Notes: generated by a model not told the origin, from the letters alone. A stretch of 64,000 bases of DNA from Odobenus rosmarus divergens (GCF_000321225.1 NW_004450381.1:1002602-1066601); one strand, 5' to 3'. Counted from the stretch's first letter, positions 24,440-35,828 are shown. Translations and numbers: made by a program.

Positions 24440-24740
24440 CTCAGGGAACTCGGCGGGATGAGTCCAAAATGGCGGGTGGCCGTTGCACGTAGTGGCCCCC
24501 AGCACAGGCGGTAGAGCCGGAAGTCCGTTCCTGTTTGCACTCCGCGGGCTACTAGCGGAGTGTTTTTCCTTAGTTCCTAGGGACTGACCGAGGCTGAGGC
24601 TCTTAAGGCCCAGGCTGTGCCCTGTGCCAGATGTCCGTGGATGATCTGTGTAGGCAGGGCTGAGTTGGTCCTGAAAGGTCCAGAAGGCCGGGGAACCGAG
24701 GAGTGACTCAGTGTAGTGCGGCAGGGTGAGAAAAACCTCT
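24440..24740 (+). promoter_or_regulatory. Candidate CpG promoter with YY1 and ETS motifs
   Basis: A local CpG rise (about eleven CG in 115 bp from 24,450) inside otherwise CpG-poor DNA. It contains AAAATGGCGG (24466-24475, YY1 type) and CCGGAAGT (24517-24524, ETS type), a pair typical of TATA-less housekeeping starts. A donor-like GCAGG/GTGAG follows at about 24,725. No coding exon was identified. It could start a noncoding RNA or be a relic of a gene's 5' end. Orientation is a guess from the donor. Confidence 0.45.
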
Positions 24741-24936
24741 TACTGAATTTGCATAAAGCCCCTTACTAACTGGAGTCTTTGTTAAAGCAAAAGAAAAAAG
24801 ATTAAAGAAAGCTCAAAGGGGGCTGTGGGGCCAAGCATCTCCACCGTGGCATAGGTCTCAACCTTTCCTCATGAGGTTTCTCTTACCTCTTTGGACAGTT
24901 ATTAGCAGCATAGGCTGTGATCTAAGGTCACACAGA

Positions 24937-25130
24937 GGGGCGCCTGGGTGGCTCAATCATTAAGTGTCTGCCTTTGGCTCAGGTCATGATCCCAGAGTCC
25001 TGAGATGGAGCCCCGCATGGGGCTCCCCGCTCGGCGGGAAGCCTGCTTCTTCCTCTCCCACTCCCCCTGCATGTGTTCCCTCTCTCGCTGTGTCTCTCTC
25101 TGTCAAATAAATAAAATCTTAAAAAATAAA
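24937..25130 (+). mobile_element. SINEC, sense
   Basis: TSD GTCACACAGA at 24927-24936 and 25131-25140. It is inserted in an old MIR-like element whose continuation (to about 25,330) follows. Confidence 0.96.
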
Positions 25131-25139
25131 GTCACACAG

Positions 25140-26617
25140 ATCTGTGATTAAATCCTGGCTATGTCTCGCTTCCTGTGTAATTTTGGTAAGTTACTTAAGT
25201 TCTCTAAAGCTCATATTTTTATCTTTAAAAGGGGGGAAGTAATTATACTTGTTTTAGAGTTACTGTGAGAAAATATATACATCACACAGTACTGAGCTTT
25301 ATGCATAGTGAGTACTCAATTTACACTTGCTCTTTTAACATTATGTGAATTAATGAAAACGTTTGCCTGGTTTGCTTCATCTTGTCCTAGCGGCCTATGG
25401 CACTCTCTTGGAAAACCAGTGAGGCCAAAACAAAGATTCATCACATGTTGAAAACTGTTTAATTTAGGAAAGTATGAAGTGGGTTCACATTGCCTTAAAA
25501 AGGGCAAAAGAACACTAAAGTTCACCACAGTTTAGTCTTTAGATTCATGAAAGGATTCTCAGAGGAAGAGACCATGGAAGGCAAAGAAGAATGAATAAAC
25601 ATTCCAGACAATTGGAATAGCATGTGAGAAGTCCCTGAAATGAGCTGAAGCATGGTAGGTGTCGGGAACTGAAGTTAGCCTCATTTGAACGGAGATATTA
25701 ATGAGGGGATGGAGAAGAGTGAAGATCAAGAGGAAAGCAGGGCCGTATCTTGTATGGCCTTGTAAGTTCTGTTAAACAGTGGTCATTCGAATTATCCTTC
25801 CTGATCATATATTTATAATGTATGCATTAGATTAAGAATCTTAGGATGTAGACAGTGCGGAATTGGCAAATTACAGCTGCCCCATATGGTAACAGAGGCC
25901 AGGTTTCCACAGAATACAGGTAAAGTGCCATCTCAGTTCCATACATGATGTCGCATGAAGGAATGCTCTACTTCAAGTGAATTATTGATTTTTAGGGAGT
26001 TCCCCTTGAGGGGATCCTGGAGGTGTCTGGATAAAAGGCCAGCCTAAAGCTGTTACTGCCAATTCGGCCCCATTCAGCAATGGTTTTGAAGATGAAAATT
26101 CCTAATGCTGCACTGCAGGAAGAGGAGACTAAAAGGGAATTGTGCTCTTACTTTGTGAGAGAATCTTCCCATTGTCCTACTTCAGATATTGGCAGCAAGA
26201 GCTAAATGGGATTTCCCAAGGATGAGAAAGAAACCACCAAAACTGCCAAAGAAACAGTGCCTGGGTGGGGCGAGGGGTTCTGCATGGAGTCAGCTGGTCT
26301 GGGGTGAAACCTCACTCTCCAACTAAGTTAGCTGACTGTGTAATCTCTTTGACCCTTAATTACCTCATTTATAAAATGGGTACGGGATTACCTTGATCAC
26401 GAAACTGTTGGCAGAAGCAAATAAAATATTTCATGGAGAGCTCTACTCTAGTGCCTGCATGTAGTGAGACCTCAAGAAATCCTAGTAATTATGAGTAGTT
26501 TTCATCTTTTCATCTTACACCTTTTTGTGAACATGTGATCATTTGAATCTCATAACTTTGCTAAAGTGAATATTGTAGATTCAGAAAGCCATACTCAGCA
26601 AACTCACCTGACATTTC
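25140..26617. other. Intergenic with MIR/L2 relics
   Basis: Sense MIR-like pieces at 25,140-25,330 and 26,290-26,480 (CCTCATTTATAAAATGGGTA). The rest is unique with no coding signal. Confidence 0.5.
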
Positions 26618-26624
26618 TTTATTC

Positions 26625-26794
26625 TTTTTTTTTTTTTTTTAAGATTTTATTTATTTGAGAGAGAGAGCACAATCAGGGGAAGCGGCAGGCAGAGGGAGAG
26701 GGAGAGGCAGGCTCCCCATGGAGCAGGGAGGCTGATGTGGGGCTCCTTCCCAGGACCCCAGGATCATGACCCGAGCCAAGCCACCCAGGCGCCC
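26625..26794 (-). mobile_element. SINEC, antisense, 5' end shortened
   Basis: Poly(T) head, GAGCCAAGCCACCCAGGCGCCC end. The usual stretch before GAGCCACCC is deleted. TSD unclear. Confidence 0.88.
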
Positions 26795-26824
26795 TAGAAT
26801 TTATTCATTTATTTCTTGAAGTCA

Positions 26825-27262
26825 TTTGTGTTAGTTTACCAGGGCTGCCTGGTAACAAAATACCGCATAACAAAATTCCTATAACAAAATACCACAGATT
26901 AAGTGGCTTCACCAACAACAAATATTACTGACAGTTCTGGAGGCTAGAAATCTAAGATCAAGGGGTTGGCAGGGTTGGTTTCTTCTGGGGCCTGTCTCCT
27001 TGGCTTGTAGATGGTCGCCTTCTCACTCTGTTCTCACATGGGTTTCCTGTGTGTGTGCATGTCTGCGTCATAATCTCTTCTTATAAAGACACCAGTCACA
27101 ATGGACGAAGGCCCACCCACATGGACCTTATTTTACTTTAATTACCTCTTTCCAGGCCCCTATCTCCAGATACAGTCACATTCTGAGGAACTGGGGATGA
27201 GGACTTTAACATACGAATTTTGGACGCAGGGTGGGGGGTCACAATTCAACCCACTATAGCAT
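26825..27262 (-). mobile_element. MLT1-type solo LTR (ERVL-MaLR), antisense
   Basis: Starts TGTGTTAGTTTACCAGGGCT. It contains ACAGTTCTGGAGGCTAGAAA, CCTTGGCTTGTAGATGG, CTTATAAAGACACCAGTCA and TACAGTCACATTCTGAGG, and ends with CACAATTCAACCCACTATAG. These are the reverse of the MLT1 LTR. An old mammalian retroelement with no coding content. Confidence 0.85.
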
Positions 27263-27684
27263 TTTTTCAAAAAAAGCCTTTTTCAATGGAAATGCAAAGG
27301 CAGAAAAAGAAATAGTACAATAGATCCCACATACTCATCAGTCAGCTTCAGTAATTATCACCTCTTTGCCAATCCTTTTGCATTCACCACCCACACCCTC
27401 TCCTCTTTCCTTCTGTATTTCTTGGAAGCAAATCGCCAACATCACATCACTCCATCTGCGAATAGTTCAGCATTGACTTCCAAAGTATAAAATAGAACCA
27501 CACCATTTTAGCACATGCAAAGAACTTAATTTTGTGATATCCAATACCTAGTCGGGGCTCAAATTTCCAGTCATCCCATAAGCTGTTTACTTAAATCAGG
27601 ATCTAGATAAAGTCCACATGATGTTTGGGTGATATATCTTTTCAGTCTTTTTAAATCTATAGTCTTTTTCCCCCTATAGATTTA

Positions 27685-27887
27685 TTTATTTATTTTTTAA
27701 AAGATTTTATTTATTTATCTGAGAGAGAGAGAATGAGATAGAGAGAGCATGAGAGGGGTGAGGGTCAGAGGGAGAAGCAGACTCCCCGCCGAGCAGGGAG
27801 CCCGATGCGGGACTTGATCCTGGGACTCCAGGATCATGACCTGAGCTGAAGGCAGTTGCTTAACCAGCTGAGCCACCCAGGCGCCCA
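27685..27887 (-). mobile_element. SINEC, antisense
   Basis: TSD CCCCCTATAGATTTA at 27670-27684 and 27888-27902. Confidence 0.96.
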
Positions 27888-27899
27888 CCCCCTATAGAT

Positions 27900-29570
27900 T
27901 TAGTCTTTAAAAAATGTAATGTAGAGGTTTAGTCTCAGCCTGCCTACACACTGTGGCTTCCCCCTTCCCATTTTCCTTCATATTTAATACCTGTCATGTT
28001 ATATATTACATATCTGGTGTACTGTCTCTTCATCTGCCTGTCATTAGAATAAAAGCTTCATGAGGGCATGGGAAACTTTTCTGGGAGCAAAAACTGGAAT
28101 GTGCTTGACCCATGGCCCCTTCTAATAGTGATTTCCAGAACTCTTCTCCTTGAGATGGGGAGGGTGAGAGAGAAGTATTGCATTTATTTTTAATGATTAT
28201 TCTCTTCTAAACTGATTTATTCAGGGTGATCAGCCTAGCAAGAGTTGGTCTGATGACTGGATGTTAATTTTTTTTTTTTCTGTTTGAGATGACACTGATC
28301 AAGATGTGAACTTCCAAGATCAACCTGGTAGGGTTAGAGACGAAACGTGGAGAAAAGTATGGCAATGGGGTAAAGGGGGTGGTTTGGAATGGCGATGTGT
28401 GGGGTGGTGGCTTTGGCCCAGAGCAGGAGGTAGCCCAGGGTCAAAGACAAAATGCACTGGACGGGTAAGGAGATTTTATGTAGGCTGTTGCAACAGGGAG
28501 AGCACCCCAGATCCAAAGATCTGAGTGTCTCAGAAGAATGGTTCAGCCTCATACTTTTATAGTGAGGGGCAAACAAGTTGCAGATGAAATTGTAAGTAGG
28601 GGAAGTCTCAGTTGTCTGACCAGCAAAAGTTTTTCTTTGTGGTTTCAGGGAGACAAACATTTCTAATCTCACCAGGTTCAGGGTCTGTGTCTGGCCTTGC
28701 CACAGGTAAACAAGGGAGTCCTGAGAAAGAATGGGGAGTGAATATCTAAGTCACATGGGGAAAAGTAATTCTTTGAGGTAAGCTGTTTCCTAGAACACAG
28801 CTTTTCAGAAAACAAAAGTTGGAGGGATTTCACCACGGCAGTTTTCTGGGTGCACAGGGCTCAGGTAAAGTTTGATATTGTCAACAGCTTGCCTGTTAGA
28901 GGGCAGAATAGGTAGGGAACTGCTGGAGTTTCATTGCCCTGAGAGAAACTACCCACAAACCCGCACTTTGAAGCGTGCGTAGTCAAGGTCTAAAACCAGG
29001 GCTGTTGCCCAAGGCCTGGCGGGTGCTGAGCCGTGGACAAGTGGAGACTGTCTGATGTCAGGGAAGTTGCCTTCCCATCCTTCTACCGCCAAACCCACAG
29101 AGCCGGGTAGTTACAGTCTGAGAGTCTCCCCCTGATTCTGCTTCTCCTGAGAGGCAGGTGATCAGACATAATTGATTTTGGTTTTTTTTCTGGTGTTCTC
29201 CAACCCTAGGGCTCATTCACTGCCCACACCCTTAGCTATTTGGAGCCGACAGGATCCCAGTCTGGTCTTCATCCATTCCTTTGCCCTAGTGTGTGTTATT
29301 TTTATGTTCAGGAAATAATTTACTATCAGTTGTATAATGGTCTCAGTCAAATGAATGGGAGAAAATCCACCAAAGCACGGACCCCTTTATTTATGCACTT
29401 TTAAAATTTCTGAAATAACTACTGGCATACACAGCCCTCTCAGCCCCCTTTTTACAGATGCTCAGCCCGGGCCTGAAGCAGTATTCAGGGACAGACTGGA
29501 GAAGGCACTGGGTGGGGACGATTTTATGTGAGCAACCCGTAGGTCAGTGAAAGGGTAGAACGGCCTATGG
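27900..29570. other. Intergenic, no gene recognised
   Basis: 28,300-29,150 has the texture of a decayed LTR, possibly in minus orientation, but no boundaries could be fixed. The overlapping frames there lack family resemblance. Confidence 0.4.
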
Positions 29571-29579
29571 TAGCCCAGC

Positions 29580-30080
29580 CTCACTGCATCTCCCACAGCC
29601 TACTTGGTCTCCTCCCGTGCTCCTCTCATTGTATGGGTGGGGATGGTCCTCAGAGACCTGGGGGCTGCTCCCCAGCATGAGTCAGCCCCCTCTGGCTCAG
29701 ACCCCAGAGCAGGTACATCCTGGCCCAGCCCAGTGATCCGTGTGTCTGCTCTCCCAGCCTATGCTAAGTCAGCTGCCCTCCCTCCTCTCCATATCCCCAG
29801 GATCAACTGGCCACACTCACCTCCACCTTGAGCCACTGCTTCTGGGTTGGTGACTACAGGATGTTCTGGTATAAGCGGAAACCAGGGAGCCCTCCCAGTT
29901 TCTCTTAGCCCTTTCTTCAGACTCAAGGAAGCCTCAGGCTTTGGGTCTCCGGTTGCCGTTCTGGACCTAAAGATGCTGGTGGCCAGGCATCTGCTTCTAT
30001 CTGACTCTAACCAGTTCTGGCCCAACAGTCTCCTCACTGCGACAAAAAGGGGCTGGGATTCACAGATTCTGAGTACTGTG
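29580..30080 (+). pseudogene. Immunoglobulin lambda V pseudogene, IGLV5/VPREB-like
   Basis: A leader-exon remnant (about 29,590-29,636, CTCCTCCCGTGCTCCTCTC) is followed by a short intron, an acceptor (TCTGCTCTCCCAG) at 29757, and a V exon beginning QPMLSQLPSL. After a frame change come ATLTSTLSHCF, VGDYRMFWYKRKPGSPP (FR2 with the invariant Trp), then in another frame PKDAGGQASASI (FR3, the KDAS-ANAG pattern of IGLV5) and EYC near 30,070. Cys23 is replaced by Ser (LTSTL), and several frame changes and stops are present. The pattern fits IGLV5 or its VpreB relative. No usable recombination signal was found. Non-functional. Confidence 0.75.
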
Positions 30081-30255
30081 ATCCTTCTTGGTTGTTAAGA
30101 TAACTTTAAAGTTGTTACAGTACTAATTTATGCAACTGAAAGTGAATTTGTGCTTGTGGTCATTGACTCTCCCCCTCCCATGGTCCCATTAAATATGTTT
30201 GAGGACTCAAAAGGCTAACTCTCAAGACCATCCTGAAATAGTTTCCTCCAGTCTT

Positions 30256-30448
30256 TTTTTTTTTTTTTAAGATTTTGAGAGACAGCGAGAGCGAGCACGA
30301 ACTGGTGGGGAGGAGCAGAGGAAGAGGGAGAATCAGACGCCCCACTGAGCACCGAGCCCCACAGGTGGCTCAATCCCAGGACCCTGTGATCGTGACCTGA
30401 GCTGAAGTCAGATGCTTAAGGGACTGAGTCACCCAGGAGGCCCTAGAG
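30256..30448 (-). mobile_element. SINEC, antisense
   Basis: TSD TCCTCCAGTCTT at 30244-30255 and 30449-30460. The tRNA-like end is diverged (GTCACCCAGGAGGCCC). Confidence 0.9.
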
Positions 30449-30460
30449 TCCTCCAGTCTT

Positions 30461-31550
30461 CCTTTAACACCTGTGGTACTACAATGAAGCTCTCCAACAC
30501 TGGTGTCCTAGAGCTCTCCCTTCAGAGGCCACACTGAGAGTGACAGGCAGGCAGCTGAGCCCTCCTGTCCTTCACACCAGGCTTCTTCCTTCAGAGGCCT
30601 GGGAGACTCACAGGCAGTCCCACCACTGGGTGACCCCTGCCCTTGTGGGAGGCAGAGAGAGAGCTTCTTTCTCAGCCAGACACACGTGCCTGAGAGGCTG
30701 CGGTGCGCGGCATTCCAGGCACGGTGCTCTGTGCGGAGTCAGAGGCAGAAAACACTCCCAGGGGAACTTCGAAGGGAAGCCAGAAGCTTGGGAAGTGTGG
30801 CTGCTCTGAGAGTCAGAAGGAGCTCAGTGTGGAGGAAGAACAGGGATGGTGTGGAGGACCCCGATCCCACCAGAGAATGTATTTGTGTCCTGGGGGTCTC
30901 ATGCAGGACTGGGGTGCCAAGCCAGGAGAGACTTTATTCAGCTCTGTCGGGGCATGGTGACACTATGTATCCGGTGTTTTCTGAGAACCATCCATTACTG
31001 TCTTCTCTTCATTAAAGTGAGGGGAAGTGATTTCTTTAAGTTGGGTTTTTTAAGATCAATTGAACTACTTTTCGAATGACTGAATTCACAAGGCAGAGAT
31101 CACAGACTATCTTAGTTCAGGAAACAATTATCTGCAACGCATGTAACCTCTTACCCACCAAGTCCATTGTTTACTCCTAGCCACATGCTCTTTCACTCTG
31201 GGTATCACCCTAATCTTGGTGTGGCTAAATACACGTCCCTCGTTTTCACAGGTTCGTCCACTCCTTTCATGGTTCTACTTCCTCTTTCTTCTGCATCTTG
31301 TTCTGTGCTGTTCCCGGCTGCTCTGAATCTCTGCAGTCCCTTTAGGGGAGTGTGCTGACGTCAAGATGCTCCTGGCATCCAGGTGGTAAGTAATGGCATC
31401 TAAAACCTGTTTCAAAGTTCCATGCTATACCACGATGTCACAGGAGCTGAGGCCTGTCTACACAGTGACCTACTTCACAACCCCCAGAAAAAGCCTATAT
31501 TCTATAAAATGTGGGGGGTGGGTCATTATCAGGAGACTGGAATGAAAACT
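30461..31550. other. Intergenic, no gene recognised
   Basis: Several overlapping open frames at 30,540-31,080 in moderately GC-rich DNA, without recognised domains. Confidence 0.4.
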
Positions 31551-31567
31551 TAAAAATAACTCCATCA

Positions 31568-31761
31568 GGGCGCCTGGGTGGCTCAGTTGGTTAAACGACT
31601 GCCTTCGGCTCAGGTCATGATCCTGGAGTCCCGGGATTGAGTCCCGCATCCGGCTCCCTGCTCGGCGGGGAGTCTGCTTCTCCCTCTGACCCACCCCCCT
31701 CTCATTCTCTCTCTCTCTATCTCATTCTCTCTCTCAAATAAATAAATAAAATCTTTAAAAA
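31568..31761 (+). mobile_element. SINEC, sense
   Basis: TSD AAAAATAACTCCATCA at 31552-31567 and 31762-31777. Confidence 0.96.
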
Positions 31762-31811
31762 AAAAATAACTCCATCAATCCAAATAGGATGGGCCTGCCC
31801 TTTGTTTTTCT

Positions 31812-32052
31812 TTCCTTTCCTTCCTTCCCTGAGAGAGGGAGAGCACAAGCAGGGGGCAAGGGGCAGAGGGAGAGGGGGAGAGAGAATCCTAAGCAGGCTC
31901 CACACCCAGCATGGAGCCTGACGTGGGGCTCCATCTCACGACCCTGAGAACATGACCTGAGCTGAAATCAAAAGTTGGACACTTAAAAAAAAAAAAAGAA
32001 AGAAAAAAAAAAAAAGTTGGACACTTAACTGAGCCACCCAGGTGCTTCTCAG
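31812..32052 (-). mobile_element. SINEC, antisense, with internal duplication
   Basis: TSD TTTGTTTTTCT at 31801-31811 and 32053-32063. The segment AGTTGGACACTTAA occurs twice, separated by an A-rich run at 31,984-32,015. Confidence 0.88.
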
Positions 32053-32123
32053 TTTGTTTTTCTATTGACCCTCTTAAGATAGAGATCTTATGCATAAATA
32101 AGCACTATCAATGACCAATGGGT

Positions 32124-32316
32124 GGGGCGCCTGGGTGGCTCAGTCGGTTAAGCGTCTGCCTTTGGCTCGGGTCATGATCTCAGGGTCCTGGGATCCAGCC
32201 CCGCGACAGGCTGCCTGCTCAGCAAGGAGTCTGCTCTCCCTCTCCCTCTGTCCCTTCCCCAGCTCATGCTCTCTCTCTCTCTGAAATAAATAATCCTTTT
32301 AAGAAAAAAAAAAAAA
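32124..32316 (+). mobile_element. SINEC, sense
   Basis: GGGGCGCCTGGGTGGCTCAG start and a near-perfect TSD beginning GACCARTGGG on both sides. Confidence 0.94.
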
Positions 32317-32329
32317 GACCAGTGGGGCT

Positions 32330-32935
32330 CGCGATGTGGTTGTCTGTCCTCAGTGGTGCTGGGAGCAGGTGTCTGCAGACTTAACACTCCCAGCATATCA
32401 CAGGGAGATGGTCACTCACAGGTCAGGTCCTCAAAAATGTGAAATTAATCCAGGCAGAGGTAGAAGTACTTTCTAGAAATTGAATTTAATAGCACCTGTT
32501 AGGGGAAAGAAAAGCCTCCATGGAGATTGCTCAGAATGAGGTTCATGGAGTCAGAAGATCTGGGGAAATCCACAGAAAAGCCTACAATGTGGCACTGCGG
32601 GGAGAAGGGTTCCGGCATCGTGGGGAAGAAACGCAGAATCTGAGGAACCAGAACTGGGAAATCAGCTTTTCTGCTGCCCGCGATCTCAGCCAACTCACCT
32701 CTCCTGCCCATTCCCTGTCCTGGGCAGGCCGTGCCTGTAACAGTGAACACAGGAAAGGAAAAGACAGCAGGAAAGGGAAAACAGGAATAGAAAAATGGAA
32801 GGAACAAATAGAAGAAAAATAGTAAGATGAGAAGAACGTGTGGTTTTTTTTCTCTGATACCAAATACATGTTGTTTTTCACACCAACTAATTCTGACACT
32901 AACTGGGTATCTAAAAATTCAATTCAATAATGACA
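32330..32935. other. Intergenic, no gene recognised
   Basis: Short open frames on both strands without recognisable domains. Confidence 0.4.
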
Positions 32936-32949
32936 TGGTCTACCTGGAG

Positions 32950-33660
32950 TTAGCATCAGATTCCACAAATTAAATGGCTCAGTCCCACAAGACTATGTCC
33001 ACTTCAGATGCCAGCCACACTTCTGCCTGGCCGATTACAAATTTGGGGGTTCCCCCTACCCCCTCAGGTTTGATTAGCACTCAGAACTCAGGAATGCACT
33101 TTACTTACAAGTACTGGTTATAAAGGCTACACACCATAGTAACAACCAAATGGAAGTGATGCATAGGACATGGGGTAGAGGGTGGGGGACACAGAACTTC
33201 CATGTCTTCTCCAGGGTGCCACCCTACCAACACAGCTGTGTGTTCACCAACCCAGAAGCTCTCTAAAACTTGTTTTGAGGATTTTTTTTATGGAGGTTTC
33301 ATCATTACATAGGCATGATTGACTGAATCACTGGCCACAGTGATTGAGCTCAATCTCTGACGCCTCTCCCCTCCCAGAAGGTTGGGAGTGAGGCTGAAAA
33401 TTTTAGCCCTCTAATTATGTGGTTGGTTTTTTTTTTTTCCAAATTTAAATTCAGTAGCCACCATAGAGTACATCATTATTTTTTTGATGTAGTGTTCAAT
33501 GATTCATTAGTTGCCTATAACACTCAGTGTGGTTGGTTTTTCTGGCCACGAGCCCACATCCTGAAGCTATCTAGGCACTCCTCCCCCTAGGAATTACCTC
33601 ATCAACATACAAAAGACAATAAACTCCAAGAGTTTTAGAAATTCTGGACCAAGGACCCAG
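32950..33660. mobile_element. LTR-like old retroelement, copy 1
   Basis: Shares with the segment at 57.85-58.4 kb, in the same order, GGCTCAGTCCCACAAGACT, ACTTCAGATG, TATGGAGGTTTC, a TGGGGCTGAAAATT-type block and CACCTCATTAG-like/ACCTCATCAAC ends. It therefore belongs to the same repeat family, probably an ERVL-class LTR. The family name was not determined. Interrupted by a small L1 insertion at 33,432-33,527. Confidence 0.6.
33432..33527 (-). mobile_element. 5'-truncated L1 3' end, probably lineage-young
   Basis: Poly(T) then the reverse of a carnivore L1 3' terminus (the part with CATTATTTTTTTGATGTAG and GATTCATTAGTTGCC). Flanked by an exact 14-bp TSD TGTGGTTGGTTTTT at 33418-33431 and 33528-33541. 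Confidence 0.85.
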
Positions 33661-34500
33661 ATAATGTTTATTATTATATCATATCATATAGACATAAATC
33701 CCACCATACCATTACATTAAATACATACGACTTAAACACATTAAGAGGAAGAGACCCTCAGATTTTAAAAAATATCCAGCTATATGCTACCTACAAGAAA
33801 CCTACTTTAAATATAGTGATGTAATATCAACAAACTTGACATTTGTAGAACTCTCCACCCAACAACAGCAGAATACACATTCTTTCTAAGCACCAAAAGA
33901 GACAATAACCTAGACTATAAAACTAACAAATTGAAGAAAACTGAAATCATATAACTCAGGCTTTTGAACAAAATAAAATTAAACTAGAAGTCAGAGAAAG
34001 GTACCTATAAAATATCCAAATATCTGAAGATTAAGGAAAGTCAACAGGAAGTCAGAGGAGAAATTTTAAAGTATTATGACTAGAAAGGAAATAAAAATAG
34101 TTAACCCTCGAACAATGCAGGGATTAGAGGTACCAAACCCTCACACTGGCAAAAGTCTGCATATAAATTTGATTCCCCCAAAACTTAATAGCCTGTTCAC
34201 CAGAAGTCCTAAGATAACACAGTCGATTAACACCCATTTTTTATGTTGTATGTATTATATACTCTATTGTTATAATAAAGCTAAAGAAAATGAAATCATA
34301 AGAAAAAACACATTTATAGTATTGTACTGTATTTGTCAAAAAAAAAAAATCCAGGTATAAGTGGACCGTTGAAGTTCAAATGTGTTGTTCAAGAGTCTAC
34401 TGTGCTATATATTGCCATTCATAGGATGCAGCTAGAGCAGTGCTTAGAAAGAAATTACTAGCATTAAGTATTTATGTAAATATGCCATAGACAAAATGAC
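33661..34500 (+). mobile_element. Old L1 ORF2 (endonuclease region) fragment
   Basis: Decayed ORF2 words for CTACCTACAAGAAACCTAC, ACAGCAGAATACACATTCT and GGATGCAGCTAGAGCAGTG in the L1 order. It is interrupted by the Tigger-type element at 34,101-34,405. No intact frame. Confidence 0.75.
34101..34405 (+). mobile_element. Non-autonomous Tigger-type DNA transposon
   Basis: Terminal inverted repeats: AGTTAACCCTCGAACAATGC at the left and GTGTTGTTCAAGAGTCTACT at the right. AT-rich interior, inserted in an L1 fragment. Confidence 0.75.
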
Positions 34501-34730
34501 CTTACACTGGATGTGAACCTCAATCTGGGAGAGAATTTGACTGGCACTCCCTGGAGGAAAAACAGCCACCCATGAGCCTGGTCATTGGGTTCCTGAACTT
34601 TTCCCATAACTTCCCAGAAGGTCTACAGTAGGAATCATTGGACAGAGACAGAAAATGAAAGCTAGGACTTTATCTGGCTAGAAACCCAACATATTCTTTG
34701 TACAAAGAGAAAGAAGAAAGAGTGGCATGG

Positions 34731-34919
34731 GGCGCCTGGGTGGCTCAGTTGGTTAGGCGACTGCCTTTGGCTCAGGTCATGATCCTGGAGTCCCGGGATC
34801 GAGTCCCGCATCGGGCTCCCTGCTCAGCAGGGAGTCTGCTTCTCCCTCTGACCCTCGTCCCTCTTGTGCTATCTCTCATTCTCTCTCAAATAAATAAATA
34901 AAATCTTTTAAAAAAAGGA
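34731..34919 (+). mobile_element. SINEC, sense
   Basis: TSD AGAGTGGCATGG at 34719-34730 and 34920-34931. Confidence 0.96.
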
Positions 34920-34948
34920 AGAGTGGCATGGCAGAAAAGGTAGGATTG

Positions 34949-35026
34949 TAGCACAGGACGGTTTTGATCCATTGACCTTGGGTTATGAGTCCAGCACCCT
35001 TTTGCTACCTGTGCACCTCTGTTCTA
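34949..35026 (-). pseudogene. Initiator tRNA-Met (CAT) pseudogene or relic
   Basis: On the minus strand GTGCTGGACTCATAACCC is an anticodon arm with CAT. It is followed by AAGGTCAATGGATCAAAACC, which resembles the initiator tRNA-Met T-arm, and ends TGTGCTAC. The 5' half (AACAGAGGTGCACAGG) matches AGCAGAGTGGCGCAGCG with insertions. Extra bases in the D-arm region and a weak acceptor stem argue against function. This is a different tRNA from the Lys source of the SINEs. Confidence 0.7.
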
Positions 35027-35039
35027 ACAAAAATCCCTA

Positions 35040-35722
35040 TTGTCAGGGCTATAGGGAGAAACACTCGTGGTATCCCTGTAGCACAGTGAAAGGGTTAATT
35101 CAAACTAAAGTTAAACCCAGGGCCCTTAAACACTATAAAGCAACCATACCGTGAGGGAGGCCCTTAACCATGAGGGTGCTAATTGGAGGATCTTATACAG
35201 ATGAGGAGAAATATAGGAGAGCCCACTGAAGTATATACCCAGTAGCTGGAAGGAGAAAGAAAGAAACCTGGACAAAGTGAGGGAACGATAACAAAGGCTA
35301 AAATAAGGGTCCACAATTTGACCCAATTGGAAATTCAAAATAAAAAAAATTTGCTACAATAACAAAAAGGCACAGACTGGCTTTGCACCTCTTTAACATA
35401 GGTTCTGAATTAACTTTAATATCTGCTGAAATGTGCCAGTTGGTAAACCTTCATGGCCTTAATACTGAGGCTCAAATTATAGTTGCATCTAGAGGCCCCA
35501 ATAAATTTAACCAAGGTACTCCTTACAGTCCTTTAAGGGAGTTACTGAATATAAAGTGGAGGACAAACAGGTAGGCTTTATCTTGACCATCAGAACTATT
35601 ATTGTCTTGCCTAAATCTTCACGGTCATAGCTCCCACTGGCCCAAAACATCTGGTGTTTTGGTGGGTAAGAAAGCTCTGCCCAAATGAGTAATAAATTAA
35701 AATTAAGACTTTGGCAATTATA
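35040..35722 (+). other. Possible decayed endogenous-retrovirus coding fragment
   Basis: A 63-codon open frame at 35,383-35,574 has an aspartyl-protease-like motif context as in old ERV pro genes, with the catalytic Asp not conserved. Surrounding sequence is unassigned. A weak call, and clearly defective. Confidence 0.3.
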
Positions 35723-35828
35723 GGGTCACCTGGCTGGCTCACTTGGTACAGCATGCGACTCGATCTCAGGGTCGTGAGTTCAAGCCCCATGATGGGCGTG
35801 GAGCTTACTTGAAAAAAAAAAAAAAAAA
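35723..35828 (+). mobile_element. SINEC short variant, sense
   Basis: GGGTCACCTGGCTGGCTCAC start and short form ending GGGCGTGGAGCTTACTTG plus poly(A). An imprecise TSD GACTTTRGCARTWA surrounds it. Confidence 0.9.

Noticed and set aside
30703..30960. Acidic ESQKELSVEEEQGW stretch resembling a VPREB1 tail
   Set aside because: No V-domain lies directly upstream in a matching frame, and the resemblance is only to charge pattern.
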